A stretch of 64,000 bases of DNA from Acidimicrobiaceae bacterium (GCA_003132305.1 PKXJ01000004.1:109624-173623); one strand, 5' to 3'. Counted from the first letter of the stretch, positions 26,395 to 35,244 are shown. Numbers and translations are program-made. Notes: generated by a model not told the origin, from the letters alone.

Positions 26395-26403
26395 GACCGC
26401 GGC

Positions 26404-26997
26404 GTGAACGTCGGGACGTTTCTCGGCATCTTCGCCCTGATGTTGCTGCTCGAGTTGCCCGACAAGACCATGATCGCGACGATCGTGATGAGTACGCGCG
26501 CGCGGCCCTCGTCGATCGTCATTGGCGCGTCGAGCGGTTTCGTGGTGCAGATGGGTATCGCGGTCGGGGCCGGTGGACTACTGACGCTCCTGCCGGCCCA
26601 CGTGAAGGACCTCATCGTCGGCGTGCTCTTCTTAGGGGGCGCGGCGTACCTGCTCCTGACGCGCGAGTCCAAAGTCGAAGAGACGGGTAGTCGCGAAGCG
26701 TCGGCCGAGTACGCCTCCACGCGACTCAGAGAGATCGTGACCGCCTTTAGTGTCATTTTCATCGCCGAGTTCGGCGACCTCACCCAGATTCAGGCGGCGA
26801 ACTTCACGGTGAAGACCCATCAGCCGCTCGAAGTCTTTCTCGCGGGCTCGCTCGCCATGATCAGTGTCTCATTCCTCGGCGCGTACGGCGGCCAACAGCT
26901 GCAGCGTGTCGTGCCGCTCAAGTGGATTCGACTCGGTGGTGGACTCATCTTCGCCGGGTTGGGTCTCTACACCTTGATCTCACTCGCCACCTCGTGA
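26404..26997 (+). CDS. GDT1/UPF0016 (TMEM165-like) cation transporter
   Basis: 197 aa with six hydrophobic helices in two homologous halves. Each half carries the signature acidic motif: LELPDKTMIAT near residue 16 and AEFGDLTQIQ near residue 121, close to the ExGDK(T) consensus. Family members move Mn2+ or Ca2+ (MneA/MntX exporters in bacteria). GTG start 9 nt after the aminopeptidase stop; the stop overlaps the next gene by 4 nt. The neighbouring metallopeptidase is a possible reason for the pairing, but that is inference. Confidence 0.85.
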   Translation: MNVGTFLGIFALMLLLELPDKTMIATIVMSTRARPSSIVIGASSGFVVQMGIAVGAGGLLTLLPAHVKDLIVGVLFLGGAAYLLLTRESKVEETGSREASAEYASTRLREIVTAFSVIFIAEFGDLTQIQAANFTVKTHQPLEVFLAGSLAMISVSFLGAYGGQQLQRVVPLKWIRLGGGLIFAGLGLYTLISLATS

Positions 26998-27629
26998 GTC
27001 GACGCGACGAACTCTTGGACTTGGCCGAGCGCGCCAAGGGCTTCATGCCCCCCAGTGAGGGCCTCGCGCTCTACGAGTTCGCGCACGCCTACGGACGTCG
27101 CGTGCCCGAAGGTACGTGGCTTGAAGTGGGCGCGTGGTGCGGCAAGTCCACGCTCTACCTCGGCGCCGCGGCCGAAGCCACGAACAGCGTGCTCTACTCG
27201 CTCGATCACCACCACGGCAGCGAGGAGAACCAGGAGGGTTGGGTGCACTTCGACCCTTCCCTCGTTGACCCCGTCGACGGACGGCTCAACACCTTGCCGA
27301 CCTGGCAGCGAACCATCGCGACGGCGCGACTCGAAGAGACCGTCGTGGGACTCGTCGGACACTCCACGATCGTCGCGCGGCACTTCGCTCAGCCGTTGAA
27401 CCTCGTCTTTATCGACGGGGGTCACGCCAACGACGTGGCGTGGGCCGACTACGAGTCCTGGTCACCGAAGATCGTTCTTGAGGGACTGCTGCTGATCCAC
27501 GACATCTTCGCCGATCCCCGTGACGGCGGACAGGCGCCCTACGAGATCTATCTCGGCGCGCTCGACAGTGGAGCGTTCGTCGAACGCGCCAGCGAGGGAT
27601 CGCTGCGCGTTCTCACTCGGGTCGTCTAG
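26994..27629 (+). CDS. Class I SAM-dependent methyltransferase (Methyltransf_24-like)
   Basis: 211 aa from the GTG at 26994, which overlaps the GDT1 stop (GTGA). It shows the SAM-binding WLEVGAWCGKSTLYLG (motif I), a LDHHHGSEENQEGW loop, and LVFIDGGHANDVAWADYESW (motif IV with Asp/His). This is the CmcI/cephalosporin hydroxylase-like and macrocin-type methyltransferase group. Substrate unknown. Its stop overlaps the convergent toroid protein's stop by 4 nt. It sits beside a glycosyltransferase and a second methyltransferase, so a glycan or lipid substrate is plausible. Confidence 0.78.
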   Translation: MSRRDELLDLAERAKGFMPPSEGLALYEFAHAYGRRVPEGTWLEVGAWCGKSTLYLGAAAEATNSVLYSLDHHHGSEENQEGWVHFDPSLVDPVDGRLNTLPTWQRTIATARLEETVVGLVGHSTIVARHFAQPLNLVFIDGGHANDVAWADYESWSPKIVLEGLLLIHDIFADPRDGGQAPYEIYLGALDSGAFVERASEGSLRVLTRVV

Positions 27630-28702
27630 TGATCAAGAGGACAGCCCGGCTCGGCGAGGTCGAGCGGCGTGGGCAGTTCGTCGTGGCGAAAGATGCCGGC
27701 CGCGTTCGACGACGAGCTGAGCGCGTCCGCGGCTAAGAGAATGGCCGCGGCGGTGTAGGACGTGGTCTCACGATCGGGAAAGGTCACGCGATCGGGGTAG
27801 GCAATCCCCGTCCAGTACGCGCCGTCGTCACGGCGATGAAGCCGGGTGCAACCAAAGAGATCGAGCGCCTGAGTGGTGAGACCGAGCGCGTCAAGCGCGA
27901 GCACGCACTCGGCGGTTTCCGCGGCGGTCACCCAGTCGTTCGTTGACACGCAACGAACACCCAGCCCCTCCATCACGTGGCGCTCCCAACCGTCGTCGAT
28001 TCGTTTCTCCCCGGCGACGCCGCGAAGCGCGCCGGAGAAGATCGGGTAGTACCAGTCCATCGCGAATTCGTTCTTGGGCGCGAAGGCGCCCGGGTGATGA
28101 GCCACCGCGTGACCGAGTCGACCGGCCGCGAACTCCCACTCGATCTTGGACGTATCGAGACGCTCGGCGAGCGCGACGCCACAGCACAGCGCGTGGTAGA
28201 TCGACGACGATCCCGTCAACAGCGCGTAGGGCTCGGGTCGACCTTGGGCGTCGAGGGACCAGCGAATCGTGCCGTCACGCAGTTGCCAACGGAGCACGAA
28301 CTCCAGCGCGCGCTCGACCACCGGCCACAGTTCGCGTGCGAAGTCAACGTCGCCGGTCGCGCGAACGTAGTGATAGAGGCCAGCCGCCACGTAGGCGCAG
28401 ACGTTCGTGTCGAGGCGCGCGTCTTTCACCCGAGTACCCACGTAGTAGTTGAACCAACTCCCGTCGCCGAGCTGGGTCGCTTCGAGCCAGCGATAGGCCG
28501 CGCGCGCTTCGCGCGTGAAGCCACTGATGGTGAGGGCCATCGCGACTTCGACGTGATTCCACGGATCACTGTGGCCCCCAGCGAACCAGGGAATCTGCCC
28601 GCTCGTGAGTTGCAGCGACGCCAAGTAGTCGCCCGTCTTTGCTAACTCTTCACTTGAAATGACCCCGGGCACGCCGCCCAGTGAACTGGTCGTCGAACTC
28701 AT
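27626..28702 (-). CDS. Alpha/alpha-toroid protein (prenyltransferase/glycosidase-like)
   Basis: 358 aa from the ATG at 28702, which overlaps the methyltransferase stop by 4 nt; an upstream in-frame start is shadow. The sequence alternates helical hairpins with aromatic and acidic loops (GQIPWFAGGHSDPWNHVE, GDGSWFNYYV, TNDWVTAAETAECV). This is the six-hairpin toroid pattern often labelled prenyltransferase or glucoamylase-like in actinobacteria. No prenyltransferase DDxxD motif is seen. With the GT4 and methyltransferase genes it suggests tailoring or hydrolysis of a methylated polysaccharide. Exact function not assigned. Confidence 0.7.
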   Translation of the reverse strand: MSSTTSSLGGVPGVISSEELAKTGDYLASLQLTSGQIPWFAGGHSDPWNHVEVAMALTISGFTREARAAYRWLEATQLGDGSWFNYYVGTRVKDARLDTNVCAYVAAGLYHYVRATGDVDFARELWPVVERALEFVLRWQLRDGTIRWSLDAQGRPEPYALLTGSSSIYHALCCGVALAERLDTSKIEWEFAAGRLGHAVAHHPGAFAPKNEFAMDWYYPIFSGALRGVAGEKRIDDGWERHVMEGLGVRCVSTNDWVTAAETAECVLALDALGLTTQALDLFGCTRLHRRDDGAYWTGIAYPDRVTFPDRETTSYTAAAILLAADALSSSSNAAGIFRHDELPTPLDLAEPGCPLDH

Positions 28703-29415
28703 TGGGGCTTGCGCAGGTAGACAACAATGGACTTGCCCATGACCGGCGAGAGCACCCGCTCGGCGTAGCGCGTCACGCGGGGCTTTTTCATGATCTCCCA
28801 CACCAGAAGTTGGTGATAGCGCTTTACGAGTTTGTGTTCATCGTTGGTCGTACCCACGAAGCACTTCAACCACCAGTAGGGACTGTGGAGTCCGTGGGCG
28901 TAGTGGTGTCCGGTGACGACGAGACCCGTCGAAGCCAGTCGTTCGTTAAGTACCGAGCGGCGATAGATGCGAATGTGTCCGCCGGGCACGTTGTGATACT
29001 CATCCGAGAGCGCCCAGTTAATCAGCTCCGGGCCGAAGCGCGGGACGGTGATGGCCATCGTGCCGCCGGGGCGAAGGACGCGCGCCAGCTCTCGCATCAC
29101 CGCGACGTCGTTCGGAATGTGCTCGAGTACTTCCGAACAGATCACCCGATCGAACGATCCGTCGGGGAATGGAAGATGCAACGCGTCACCCTGCACGACG
29201 TTGGCGTGCAGGGATGCCGGCGCCAACTCGCCCACCTCGACCATCGCGGCGAACGTCGCGGCGACGCCTTCGACCTCGTCGCGTCCGGCGTCCAGCGCCA
29301 CGACACTCGCGCCGCGCCGCGCCGCCTCGAAGGCGTGACGACCGAAGCCACAGCCGAGATCGAGCACTTTGTCGCCGGTCTTGAGACCGAGTTCGTCGTA
29401 CTTAGCCGTCAGCAT
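28699..29415 (-). CDS. Class I SAM-dependent methyltransferase (Methyltransf_11)
   Basis: 238 aa. Motif I is VLDLGCGFGRHAFEAARRG, motif II VVALDAG. The post-motif VICSEVLEHIPNDVAVMRELARVLRPGG is typical of Methyltransf_11. The C-terminal half is basic and aromatic (SPYWWLKCFVG), perhaps binding a polar lipid or sugar acceptor. The start shares one nucleotide with the glycosyltransferase stop. Mycobacterial glycan loci for methylglucose lipopolysaccharides pair a similar methyltransferase with a GT4 enzyme; this parallel is inference. Confidence 0.82.
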   Translation of the reverse strand: MLTAKYDELGLKTGDKVLDLGCGFGRHAFEAARRGASVVALDAGRDEVEGVAATFAAMVEVGELAPASLHANVVQGDALHLPFPDGSFDRVICSEVLEHIPNDVAVMRELARVLRPGGTMAITVPRFGPELINWALSDEYHNVPGGHIRIYRRSVLNERLASTGLVVTGHHYAHGLHSPYWWLKCFVGTTNDEHKLVKRYHQLLVWEIMKKPRVTRYAERVLSPVMGKSIVVYLRKPQ

Positions 29416-30785
29416 CAGTCAAAGATCACCGAGTCCGGTAGTGGGCGGCCGTTCACGAGGGCGTCGTAACAGGCCGCCGTCCCTCGGGCCGTCACCTGCC
29501 ACGTGAAGCGATCGATCACGCGTTGACGACCGTTGGCGCCCAAGCGCTCGCGCAACGCAGCGTCGTCGAGCAGTTGGCCAATCGCCGCGACCAACGCGTC
29601 GGGATCGTTCGGCTGGACCAGTAGCCCGGTCTCGCCGCTCGTGCCCACAACTTCGGGCAGGGCTCCGCCCGTCGTCGCCACGACCGGCACGCCACAACTC
29701 ATCGCCTCGATCGCGGGCAGCGAAAAACCTTCGTAGAGGCTGGGCACGATGGCCACTTCGGCCTCACCGTAGAGCCGCGCCAGCTCTTCGTCGCTGACCC
29801 CGGTGATGGTGGTGACGATGTCGGTAAGTCCCAGACGCTCCATGGCAAGGGCGACCCGACCCTTGGCCTGGGGCTGACCAATGACGATCAGGTCGATGTC
29901 GCGTTCCACGCGCAACTTCGCGATCGCCTCGAGCAGCGGCACGAGTCCCTTCATGGGCACGTCACTGCTGGACGTCACCATGAGGCGGCCCTTCTTCTTC
30001 ACGACGTCGTCGTAGGGCTTGAAGACCTCGGGATCGACGCCCACCGGCACGACGGTGAGACGACCGAGCGCCACGCCCATCTGGGCGTTGATGTCGAACT
30101 TGGAGTTGTGCGACACCGTCAAAACCGCCGGTAGTTGTTTCACGACGCGCACCTGCATGCGGAGAAAGCCGAACCATCGCCGCGTCGTGAAGCGCTGCCA
30201 GCGAGTCTCGGCGTGATCGAGCGCGATCGAGCGGTCCACCGTGATGGGATGGTGCAACGTTTCAAGCAGTGGCCAGCCCCGGCGGTGCAACTTCAAGATG
30301 CCCCGGCCCAAGCACTGGTCGTCGTGAATGACGTCAAAGTCGCCCCGGCGAGAGGCCAAGATCTTCGCAATGCGCATTGAGTACGCGAGCGGTTCGCCAA
30401 AGCCGGCACTCATCATGACGGCGAACTCCGAGATGTCGGCGAGCGACGTGAACTCCGAAAGCGCGGGAATCCTAAAGGGATCGGGGTCGCGGTAGAGGTC
30501 GAGCCCGCGCACCGCAGTGAAGCCAACGCCCTCGTCGAGTTCGGGCCAGGGCGCACCGGAGAAAACCTCGACGCTATGGCCCAGGGCCACGAGCTCACGA
30601 GTCAGGTGACGGGTGTACACCCCCTGGCCACCGCAACGCGGGTTGCCTCGGTAGAGCAAAAAGGCCACGCGGAACTTGCCGGGCTCGGCCGGCTTCGCCG
30701 CGACGTGATCGGGCAACGCGATCGCGCGACTGAGCGCCCACGAGGCCTTCGTGTCGGCGACGGTTTCAGCGAGCGAGCGAGACAA
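29415..30785 (-). CDS. GT4-family glycosyltransferase
   Basis: About 456 aa. GT-B fold with the N-terminal FRVAFLLYRGNPRCGGQGVYTRHL (acceptor-side glycine loop) and FDVIHDDQCLGRG. The C-terminal donor domain has VPVGVD, TGVSDEELARLYGEAEVAIVPSLYEGFSLPAIEAMSCGVPVVAT (the EX7E-type motif) and GETGLLVQPND. The start is uncertain: TTG at 30785 gives a sensible N-terminus, while a longer frame to 30854 would cross the divergent promoter. First gene of the trio with the methyltransferase and toroid protein. Probably transfers a sugar from a nucleotide sugar to a glycan or lipid. Confidence 0.88.
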   Translation of the reverse strand: MSRSLAETVADTKASWALSRAIALPDHVAAKPAEPGKFRVAFLLYRGNPRCGGQGVYTRHLTRELVALGHSVEVFSGAPWPELDEGVGFTAVRGLDLYRDPDPFRIPALSEFTSLADISEFAVMMSAGFGEPLAYSMRIAKILASRRGDFDVIHDDQCLGRGILKLHRRGWPLLETLHHPITVDRSIALDHAETRWQRFTTRRWFGFLRMQVRVVKQLPAVLTVSHNSKFDINAQMGVALGRLTVVPVGVDPEVFKPYDDVVKKKGRLMVTSSSDVPMKGLVPLLEAIAKLRVERDIDLIVIGQPQAKGRVALAMERLGLTDIVTTITGVSDEELARLYGEAEVAIVPSLYEGFSLPAIEAMSCGVPVVATTGGALPEVVGTSGETGLLVQPNDPDALVAAIGQLLDDAALRERLGANGRQRVIDRFTWQVTARGTAACYDALVNGRPLPDSVIFD

Positions 30786-30812
30786 GAGGCCACTTTCAAA
30801 ATTGTTGGGGTC

Positions 30813-30818
30813 TACTAT
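30813..30818 (+). promoter_or_regulatory. Candidate -10 element for the acyl-CoA dehydrogenase mRNA
   Basis: TACTAT in the divergent gap, about 58 nt before the coding start. It would start the mRNA near 30825, upstream of a 6-codon reading frame (30846-30866). No convincing -35 is visible. Confidence 0.3.
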
Positions 30819-30845
30819 TCTCGTCCAATTCGCGAGAGGGCACAA

Positions 30846-30866
30846 ATGCCCCAAAAGTGCGGTTAA
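30846..30866 (+). CDS. Possible 6-codon upstream reading frame (MPQKCG)
   Basis: ATG CCC CAA AAG TGC GGT TAA, preceded at ideal spacing by GAGAGGG. It ends 4 nt before the TTG of the acyl-CoA dehydrogenase, which has no ribosome binding site of its own. It could be a leader peptide that couples or regulates translation, or chance. Confidence 0.25.
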   Translation: MPQKCG

Positions 30867-30870
30867 CGCA

Positions 30871-32121
30871 TTGAGTACGCTTCGAACTGTGGATCTGAAC
30901 TACCCCGCTGAAGCCGAGTCGTTTCGCAAGGAGATTCACGCCTGGCTCGAAGAGAACCTGCCCCCGGGCTGGTTCGAACCGGGCTTTTCGATGAGTGGCG
31001 AAGAGCGCCTGCACTTCAACGAGACCTGGACTGAGAAGCTCTTCGCCGGCGGCTGGATCTGCGCTGGCTGGCCCGTGGAGTACGGCGGCAAGGGACTCAC
31101 GCTCATGGAGCAAGTGGTCTTGAACGAAGAGTTCGCCAAGGCCAACACGCCCATGCGCGCCGACTTCTTTGGCGACACGTTGGTGGGTCCCACGATCCTC
31201 CAGTGGGGCACCGATGAGCAGAAAAAAGAGTTCATCCCGGGCATCCTGCACGGTTCCATCGCCTGGTGCCAAGGATTTTCTGAGCCCAATTCGGGTTCCG
31301 ATTTGGCGAGCCTTAAGACGTCGGCCGTGCTCGACGGTGACGAGTGGGTCATCAACGGACAAAAAGTGTGGACGACCCAGGCCCAACACGCCGACTACGT
31401 GTTCCTGCTGACGCGCACCGACCCCCACGCGCCCCAGCACGCGGGTATCAGCTACCTTCTCGTGCCCATGCACCAAGAGGGTGTCGACGTTCGTCCCATT
31501 ACGCAGGTCGACGGCTCGGGCGAGTTCAACGAAGTCTTTTTTACCAACGCGCGCTGTCCGAAGAACAACGTCGTCGGTGGCGTCAACAACGGATGGAAGG
31601 TCGCCATGACGACGCTGGGCTTCGAGCGCGGCTCGTCGTCGACGACGGGATATCGCCGCTTCTTAAAGGAGTGGGAACTTATTGTCAAAGAGACGACGCG
31701 CGTGAACAAGAACGACGACGCGCTCGTGCGCGACGCGTTGGTGAAGGCCTGGTCGAAGGTGAAGATCATGGAGATAAACGGCTATCGCTCGCTCACCGAC
31801 GCGCTGAACAATACGCACCACGCGGCCCTACTCGGCGCCTGCAACAAGATGTTCTGGTCCGAGGCGCACCGCTCGTCCACGGAACTCGCGATGAACATTC
31901 TCGGCATGGAGGCGCAGATCCTCACCGGAAAGGGACCGGTCGAAGGACCCTCGGGCGCCCTGCGTCGCGGTCGGGCCGACTACCCCGTTTCGGACCTTCA
32001 GGCTCAGTTCTTCTTCTCGAGATCCGAAACCATCTGGGGTGGCACGGCCGAGATCCAGCGCAACATCATTGGCGAGCGAGCTCTCGGTCTACCGAAGGAA
32101 CCCAAAGTCCAAAACGCCTAG
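30871..32121 (+). CDS. Acyl-CoA dehydrogenase
   Basis: 416 aa FAD enzyme. N-terminal helical domain (PAEAESFRKEIHAWLEENLP), FAD/substrate-binding SIAWCQGFSEPNSGSDLASL and VWTTQAQHADYVFLLTRT. The C-terminal helical domain ends ETIWGGTAEIQRNIIGERALGLP. This matches the actinobacterial FadE group used for unusual acyl-CoAs, including sterol side chains. The start is taken as TTG at 30871; GTG at 30889 is an alternative. Its stop overlaps the MFS stop by 4 nt. A P450 of the CYP125/142-like style lies 3 kb away, which keeps a sterol or lipid role possible. Confidence 0.9.
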   Translation: MSTLRTVDLNYPAEAESFRKEIHAWLEENLPPGWFEPGFSMSGEERLHFNETWTEKLFAGGWICAGWPVEYGGKGLTLMEQVVLNEEFAKANTPMRADFFGDTLVGPTILQWGTDEQKKEFIPGILHGSIAWCQGFSEPNSGSDLASLKTSAVLDGDEWVINGQKVWTTQAQHADYVFLLTRTDPHAPQHAGISYLLVPMHQEGVDVRPITQVDGSGEFNEVFFTNARCPKNNVVGGVNNGWKVAMTTLGFERGSSSTTGYRRFLKEWELIVKETTRVNKNDDALVRDALVKAWSKVKIMEINGYRSLTDALNNTHHAALLGACNKMFWSEAHRSSTELAMNILGMEAQILTGKGPVEGPSGALRRGRADYPVSDLQAQFFFSRSETIWGGTAEIQRNIIGERALGLPKEPKVQNA

Positions 32122-33362
32122 GCGGACTGAAGAACCTTCTCGCCGCGCTGATGCTGGCGCTGTTGCACGAGCAGTCCAACGCCCGTCAACACCGCGAAGG
32201 CCGCGCCCATGAAGATGCCCAGTCGAGGATTCGACCACGACACCACGAGACCCACGAGCGGCGCCCCAATCGGCGTGGTTCCCAAGAACGCAATGCTGTA
32301 AAGACTCATCACGCGCCCACGCATGTGCTCACTCGAGTTCAACTGCAACAGAGAGTTGGCCGTGGCGATCAAGGCGATGGAAAAGGCGCCCGTGGGAATC
32401 ATCGCGATCTCGGCCAGCGTCACCGTCGGCGCAAAGGCCGCCAGACTCATGAAAAGTCCAAAGCCCAGCATCAAGAGGGCGAGCATCTTGGGCGTCGGAC
32501 GCGAACGTCGCGCCACCATCAGTCCGCCCACGACGGCGCCCAGACCCATCGCGCCCATCAAGAGGCCGTAGTGCGCGGCCGAGTTTTCGTGAAAGGTCGT
32601 GCGCGAGAGCAGCGGCAACGTGACGGTGAAGTTGTACGCAAAAGTTCCCACCACCGCGACGGCGATGATGACGTTACGCAACAAGGGATTGCCGAAGGCG
32701 TACTTGAGACCGAGTCGAAGTTGGCCCTTCTCACGCGCGACCGTACGCATCGGTAAGAACTCGGCCTCGCGCATCAAGAGCAACGCGACGAGTACCGCGA
32801 CGAAAGATCCGGCGTTGGCGTAGAAACACGCCGCGATGCCCAAGAACGCGATGAAGCCCGCCGCGACGCCGGGACCAATGAGACGACCAGCGTTCATCAA
32901 AACTGAGTTGAGACCCACGGCGTTGGCAATGAGGTCACGTCCCACCATCTCTTGCACGAAGGCCTGACGCGCGGGCACGTCAAAGAGATTGACAATGCCG
33001 AGACCAAAGGCGATGACGTACACGGTCAACACGTGCACGTGGTGGGTACTGACGAGAATTCCGAGCAAGAGCGCCAGAAGGCCCGCCGAGGTCTGAGTGA
33101 AGTACAAGATGTGGCGCTTCTCGTGACGGTCAGCAACGAGGCCACCGTAGGATCCGAGAATCAACATGGGCACGTACTGCAGCGCCACCGCGATTCCCAG
33201 GTCCACCGACGACCCAGTGATCTGCAGCACTAGCCAACCTTGGGCCATTAACTGCATCCACGTGCCCGACACCGAGATCAGCTGGCCAATGAAGTACAGG
33301 CGAAAGTTGCGAACCTTGAGGGCCGCGAACGTGCGCGAGGCTTCTCGCTCTCTTCTACTCAC
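32118..33362 (-). CDS. MFS transporter (MFS_3/EntS-like)
   Basis: 414 aa with 12 predicted membrane helices. N-terminal ALKVRNFRLYFIGQLISVSGTWMQLMAQGWLV is typical of the TMS/EntS-like group. The cytoplasmic loop GGLVADRHEKRHIL matches the family loop 2-3 motif. The GTG start overlaps the MarR stop by 4 nt, so the pair forms a classical regulator-efflux operon. Substrate unknown; drugs or siderophores are the usual cargoes of this group. Confidence 0.9.
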   Translation of the reverse strand: MSRREREASRTFAALKVRNFRLYFIGQLISVSGTWMQLMAQGWLVLQITGSSVDLGIAVALQYVPMLILGSYGGLVADRHEKRHILYFTQTSAGLLALLLGILVSTHHVHVLTVYVIAFGLGIVNLFDVPARQAFVQEMVGRDLIANAVGLNSVLMNAGRLIGPGVAAGFIAFLGIAACFYANAGSFVAVLVALLLMREAEFLPMRTVAREKGQLRLGLKYAFGNPLLRNVIIAVAVVGTFAYNFTVTLPLLSRTTFHENSAAHYGLLMGAMGLGAVVGGLMVARRSRPTPKMLALLMLGFGLFMSLAAFAPTVTLAEIAMIPTGAFSIALIATANSLLQLNSSEHMRGRVMSLYSIAFLGTTPIGAPLVGLVVSWSNPRLGIFMGAAFAVLTGVGLLVQQRQHQRGEKVLQSA

Positions 33363-33784
33363 TCGTCCTCCAACAGCACTTCGAGAAACGACACCAACTC
33401 TTCGGCCTTGCGCTGATCGCTGAGCGACAGAGCGAGAAGTTTGCGTTCGAGGAATTCGGTCTTTCGCTGGCGAATCGCGTTGAGTTCTTTTCGACCCAGC
33501 GGCGTCAGACGAACGCGCGTGCAGCGCCGATCCAACGGGTCGGCAACGGTGTGAATGATGCCAAGTTGCTCCATGCCCTTCACCAGTTTCGTTATCGACG
33601 GCGGTTGGACCTGCTCGGCGATGGCGAGATCTCCGAGTGAGGGACTTTCGAGCTTGTCAATCGAGGCCAGCATCGACGCCTGCGCGGGCGACACGCCGGT
33701 CAGCGCCGAGTAGCGCAGCTTTCGATTCATCCGCGTGATCGCTCGGCGCAGTCGAGCGGCCGTTTCGTTGGTAGTTATATTCAT
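33359..33784 (-). CDS. MarR-family transcriptional regulator
   Basis: 141 aa winged-helix repressor. DNA-binding part SPSLGDLAIAEQVQPPSITKLVKGMEQLGII, wing DPLDRRCTRVRLTPLGRKEL, with N- and C-terminal dimerisation helices. Start ATG at 33784 lies inside a 17-bp perfect palindrome, so it probably represses its own operon with the MFS gene. Ligand unknown. Confidence 0.9.
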   Translation of the reverse strand: MNITTNETAARLRRAITRMNRKLRYSALTGVSPAQASMLASIDKLESPSLGDLAIAEQVQPPSITKLVKGMEQLGIIHTVADPLDRRCTRVRLTPLGRKELNAIRQRKTEFLERKLLALSLSDQRKAEELVSFLEVLLEDE

Positions 33785-33800
33785 TAGTTCACCTAACTAA
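33784..33800. promoter_or_regulatory. Palindromic operator at the marR start
   Basis: TTAGTT-CACCT-AACTAA is a perfect 6-5-6 inverted repeat that overlaps the first base of the marR start codon. It is the size of MarR-family sites. Directly beyond it, the minus strand has TATTAT (33801-33806), a good -10 hexamer, so bound repressor would cover the transcription start. Confidence 0.6.
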
Positions 33801-33915
33801 ATAATACCACACCCGCCAGCGAACGTGACGGCCGGGGTCGCCAGACCCCACGAGAACGTTACGCTCAAACCACCAGGCGAGACGGCCTCGCGAGCTACCT
33901 CGTAAAGAAGGTGTC

Positions 33916-34836
33916 GTGTACAAAGTTCCAACGCAGCTGGACAAGATCGCCGTCGTCACCGGCGCCAACAGCGGTACGGGCAAAGAGACGGCCCGTCGAC
34001 TGGCGGGCGCGGGGGCGCACGTGATCATGACCGTTCGAACGAAAGAAAAGGGCGACGCGGCGCGGGAGGAGATTCTCGCCCAACAGCCCGACGCTCAACT
34101 CGAGGTCCGGCTGCTCGACTTGGCCGATCTCTCGTCGGTGCAGACCTTCGCCGACGCCCTCCTGAGCGAGAAACGGCCGTTGAACCTGCTGGTCAACAAC
34201 GCGGGCGTCATGACGCCACCCAAGCGTTTTGAAACGGTCGACGGCTTCGAGTTGCAGATGGGCACCAACTTCCTCGGACCCTTTGCCCTGACGCTTCGTC
34301 TGATGCCACTGCTGCTCGCCGCGAACGAGTCGCGCGTCACCACCATGAGTAGCGACGTCGCGACCGTGGGCAGCATTCGATTCAACGACCCCCAGTGGCG
34401 GCGTCGTTACAGTCCCTTTTTCGCGTACGCCCAGTCCAAACTCGCCGATCTGCTCTTCGCTCAGCAACTGTCGTCGATTGCCCGCGAACGCAACTGGGAT
34501 CTCATCAGTAACGCGGCGCACCCCGGCTTCACGCGAACGAATCTCCTGAGCGCGGGGGCCTCGCTCGGCCGAGACAAGCCCCGGCGCCAGTGGATGGGTC
34601 AAGCGACGTTCTTACCGTCCCAGGGCGTGGAACAGGGTTCCGAACCGCTCCTCTACGCCGCGGCGAGCCCGGAAGCCGTCAGTGGCGCCTACTACGGTCC
34701 GAGCAGATTCTTCGGTCTCGTCGGCCCAACGACCATCGTTCGAGTACCCAAGAGTGCGCGTAAGGCCAACCTCGGTGAACGCCTGTGGAAACTCGCGGAA
34801 CAACTCACGGACGCCGAGTTACCCGACGCGATGTAG
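33916..34836 (+). CDS. Short-chain dehydrogenase/reductase
   Basis: 306 aa. NAD(P)-binding TGANSGTGKETARRL, NNAG at about residue 94, catalytic Ser in TTMSSD and YAQSK (Tyr-x3-Lys). The layout is that of the retinol dehydrogenase/WW-domain-oxidoreductase-like SDR group. The GTG at 33916 is used, since the first Rossmann strand begins 10 residues later. Stands alone, divergent from the marR operon. Substrate unknown. Confidence 0.88.
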   Translation: MYKVPTQLDKIAVVTGANSGTGKETARRLAGAGAHVIMTVRTKEKGDAAREEILAQQPDAQLEVRLLDLADLSSVQTFADALLSEKRPLNLLVNNAGVMTPPKRFETVDGFELQMGTNFLGPFALTLRLMPLLLAANESRVTTMSSDVATVGSIRFNDPQWRRRYSPFFAYAQSKLADLLFAQQLSSIARERNWDLISNAAHPGFTRTNLLSAGASLGRDKPRRQWMGQATFLPSQGVEQGSEPLLYAAASPEAVSGAYYGPSRFFGLVGPTTIVRVPKSARKANLGERLWKLAEQLTDAELPDAM

Positions 34837-34849
34837 CGAGGTCTCGGAT

Positions 34850-35179
34850 TTAGAGCGAGCGGTAACGCGGTACGTACGCGCCCGTGCCGAGTAGCGACGA
34901 GTCCTCGGGATCCATCGTCTCGTCGACTCCCCCGATCACTTCGCTCACCCAGGACAGGCGATCCATGAGAATTCTCGTCACGCCACCTTGGATGGTGTCG
35001 GTGGAGATCGCGCAGCTCGAACACGCGCCTTGGAGTTGCACCTCGACAACGCCCGTTTCGACGTCGCAGCGAACCAGAACCAGGTCGCCGCCGTCCGCCT
35101 GCACCGAGGGACGCATCAGATCCATCAGCGCGTTCAGCGCTGACAGACGACTGGCTCGTTCTTGATCGGTGAGTTCCAC
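34850..35179 (-). CDS. NifU-like C-terminal domain protein (Fe-S scaffold)
   Basis: 109 aa. Matches the NifU C-terminal domain: ALMDLMRPSVQADGGDLVLV, then LQGACSSCAISTDTIQGGV with the CxxC that holds a transient [4Fe-4S] cluster. This group delivers clusters to apoproteins. I put the start at GTG 35179, although GGAGG sits only 1 nt before it. A GTG at 35227 is possible but would reach almost to the P450 start. Divergent from the P450 gene; the C-terminus lies 13 nt from the SDR stop. Confidence 0.83.
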   Translation of the reverse strand: MELTDQERASRLSALNALMDLMRPSVQADGGDLVLVRCDVETGVVEVQLQGACSSCAISTDTIQGGVTRILMDRLSWVSEVIGGVDETMDPEDSSLLGTGAYVPRYRSL

Positions 35180-35244
35180 TCCTCCAGTCTGCCGTGAAAT
35201 CGTGGTGCCGTGCCGGTAGGGGTCCACTCACTACGATGAAGCCC

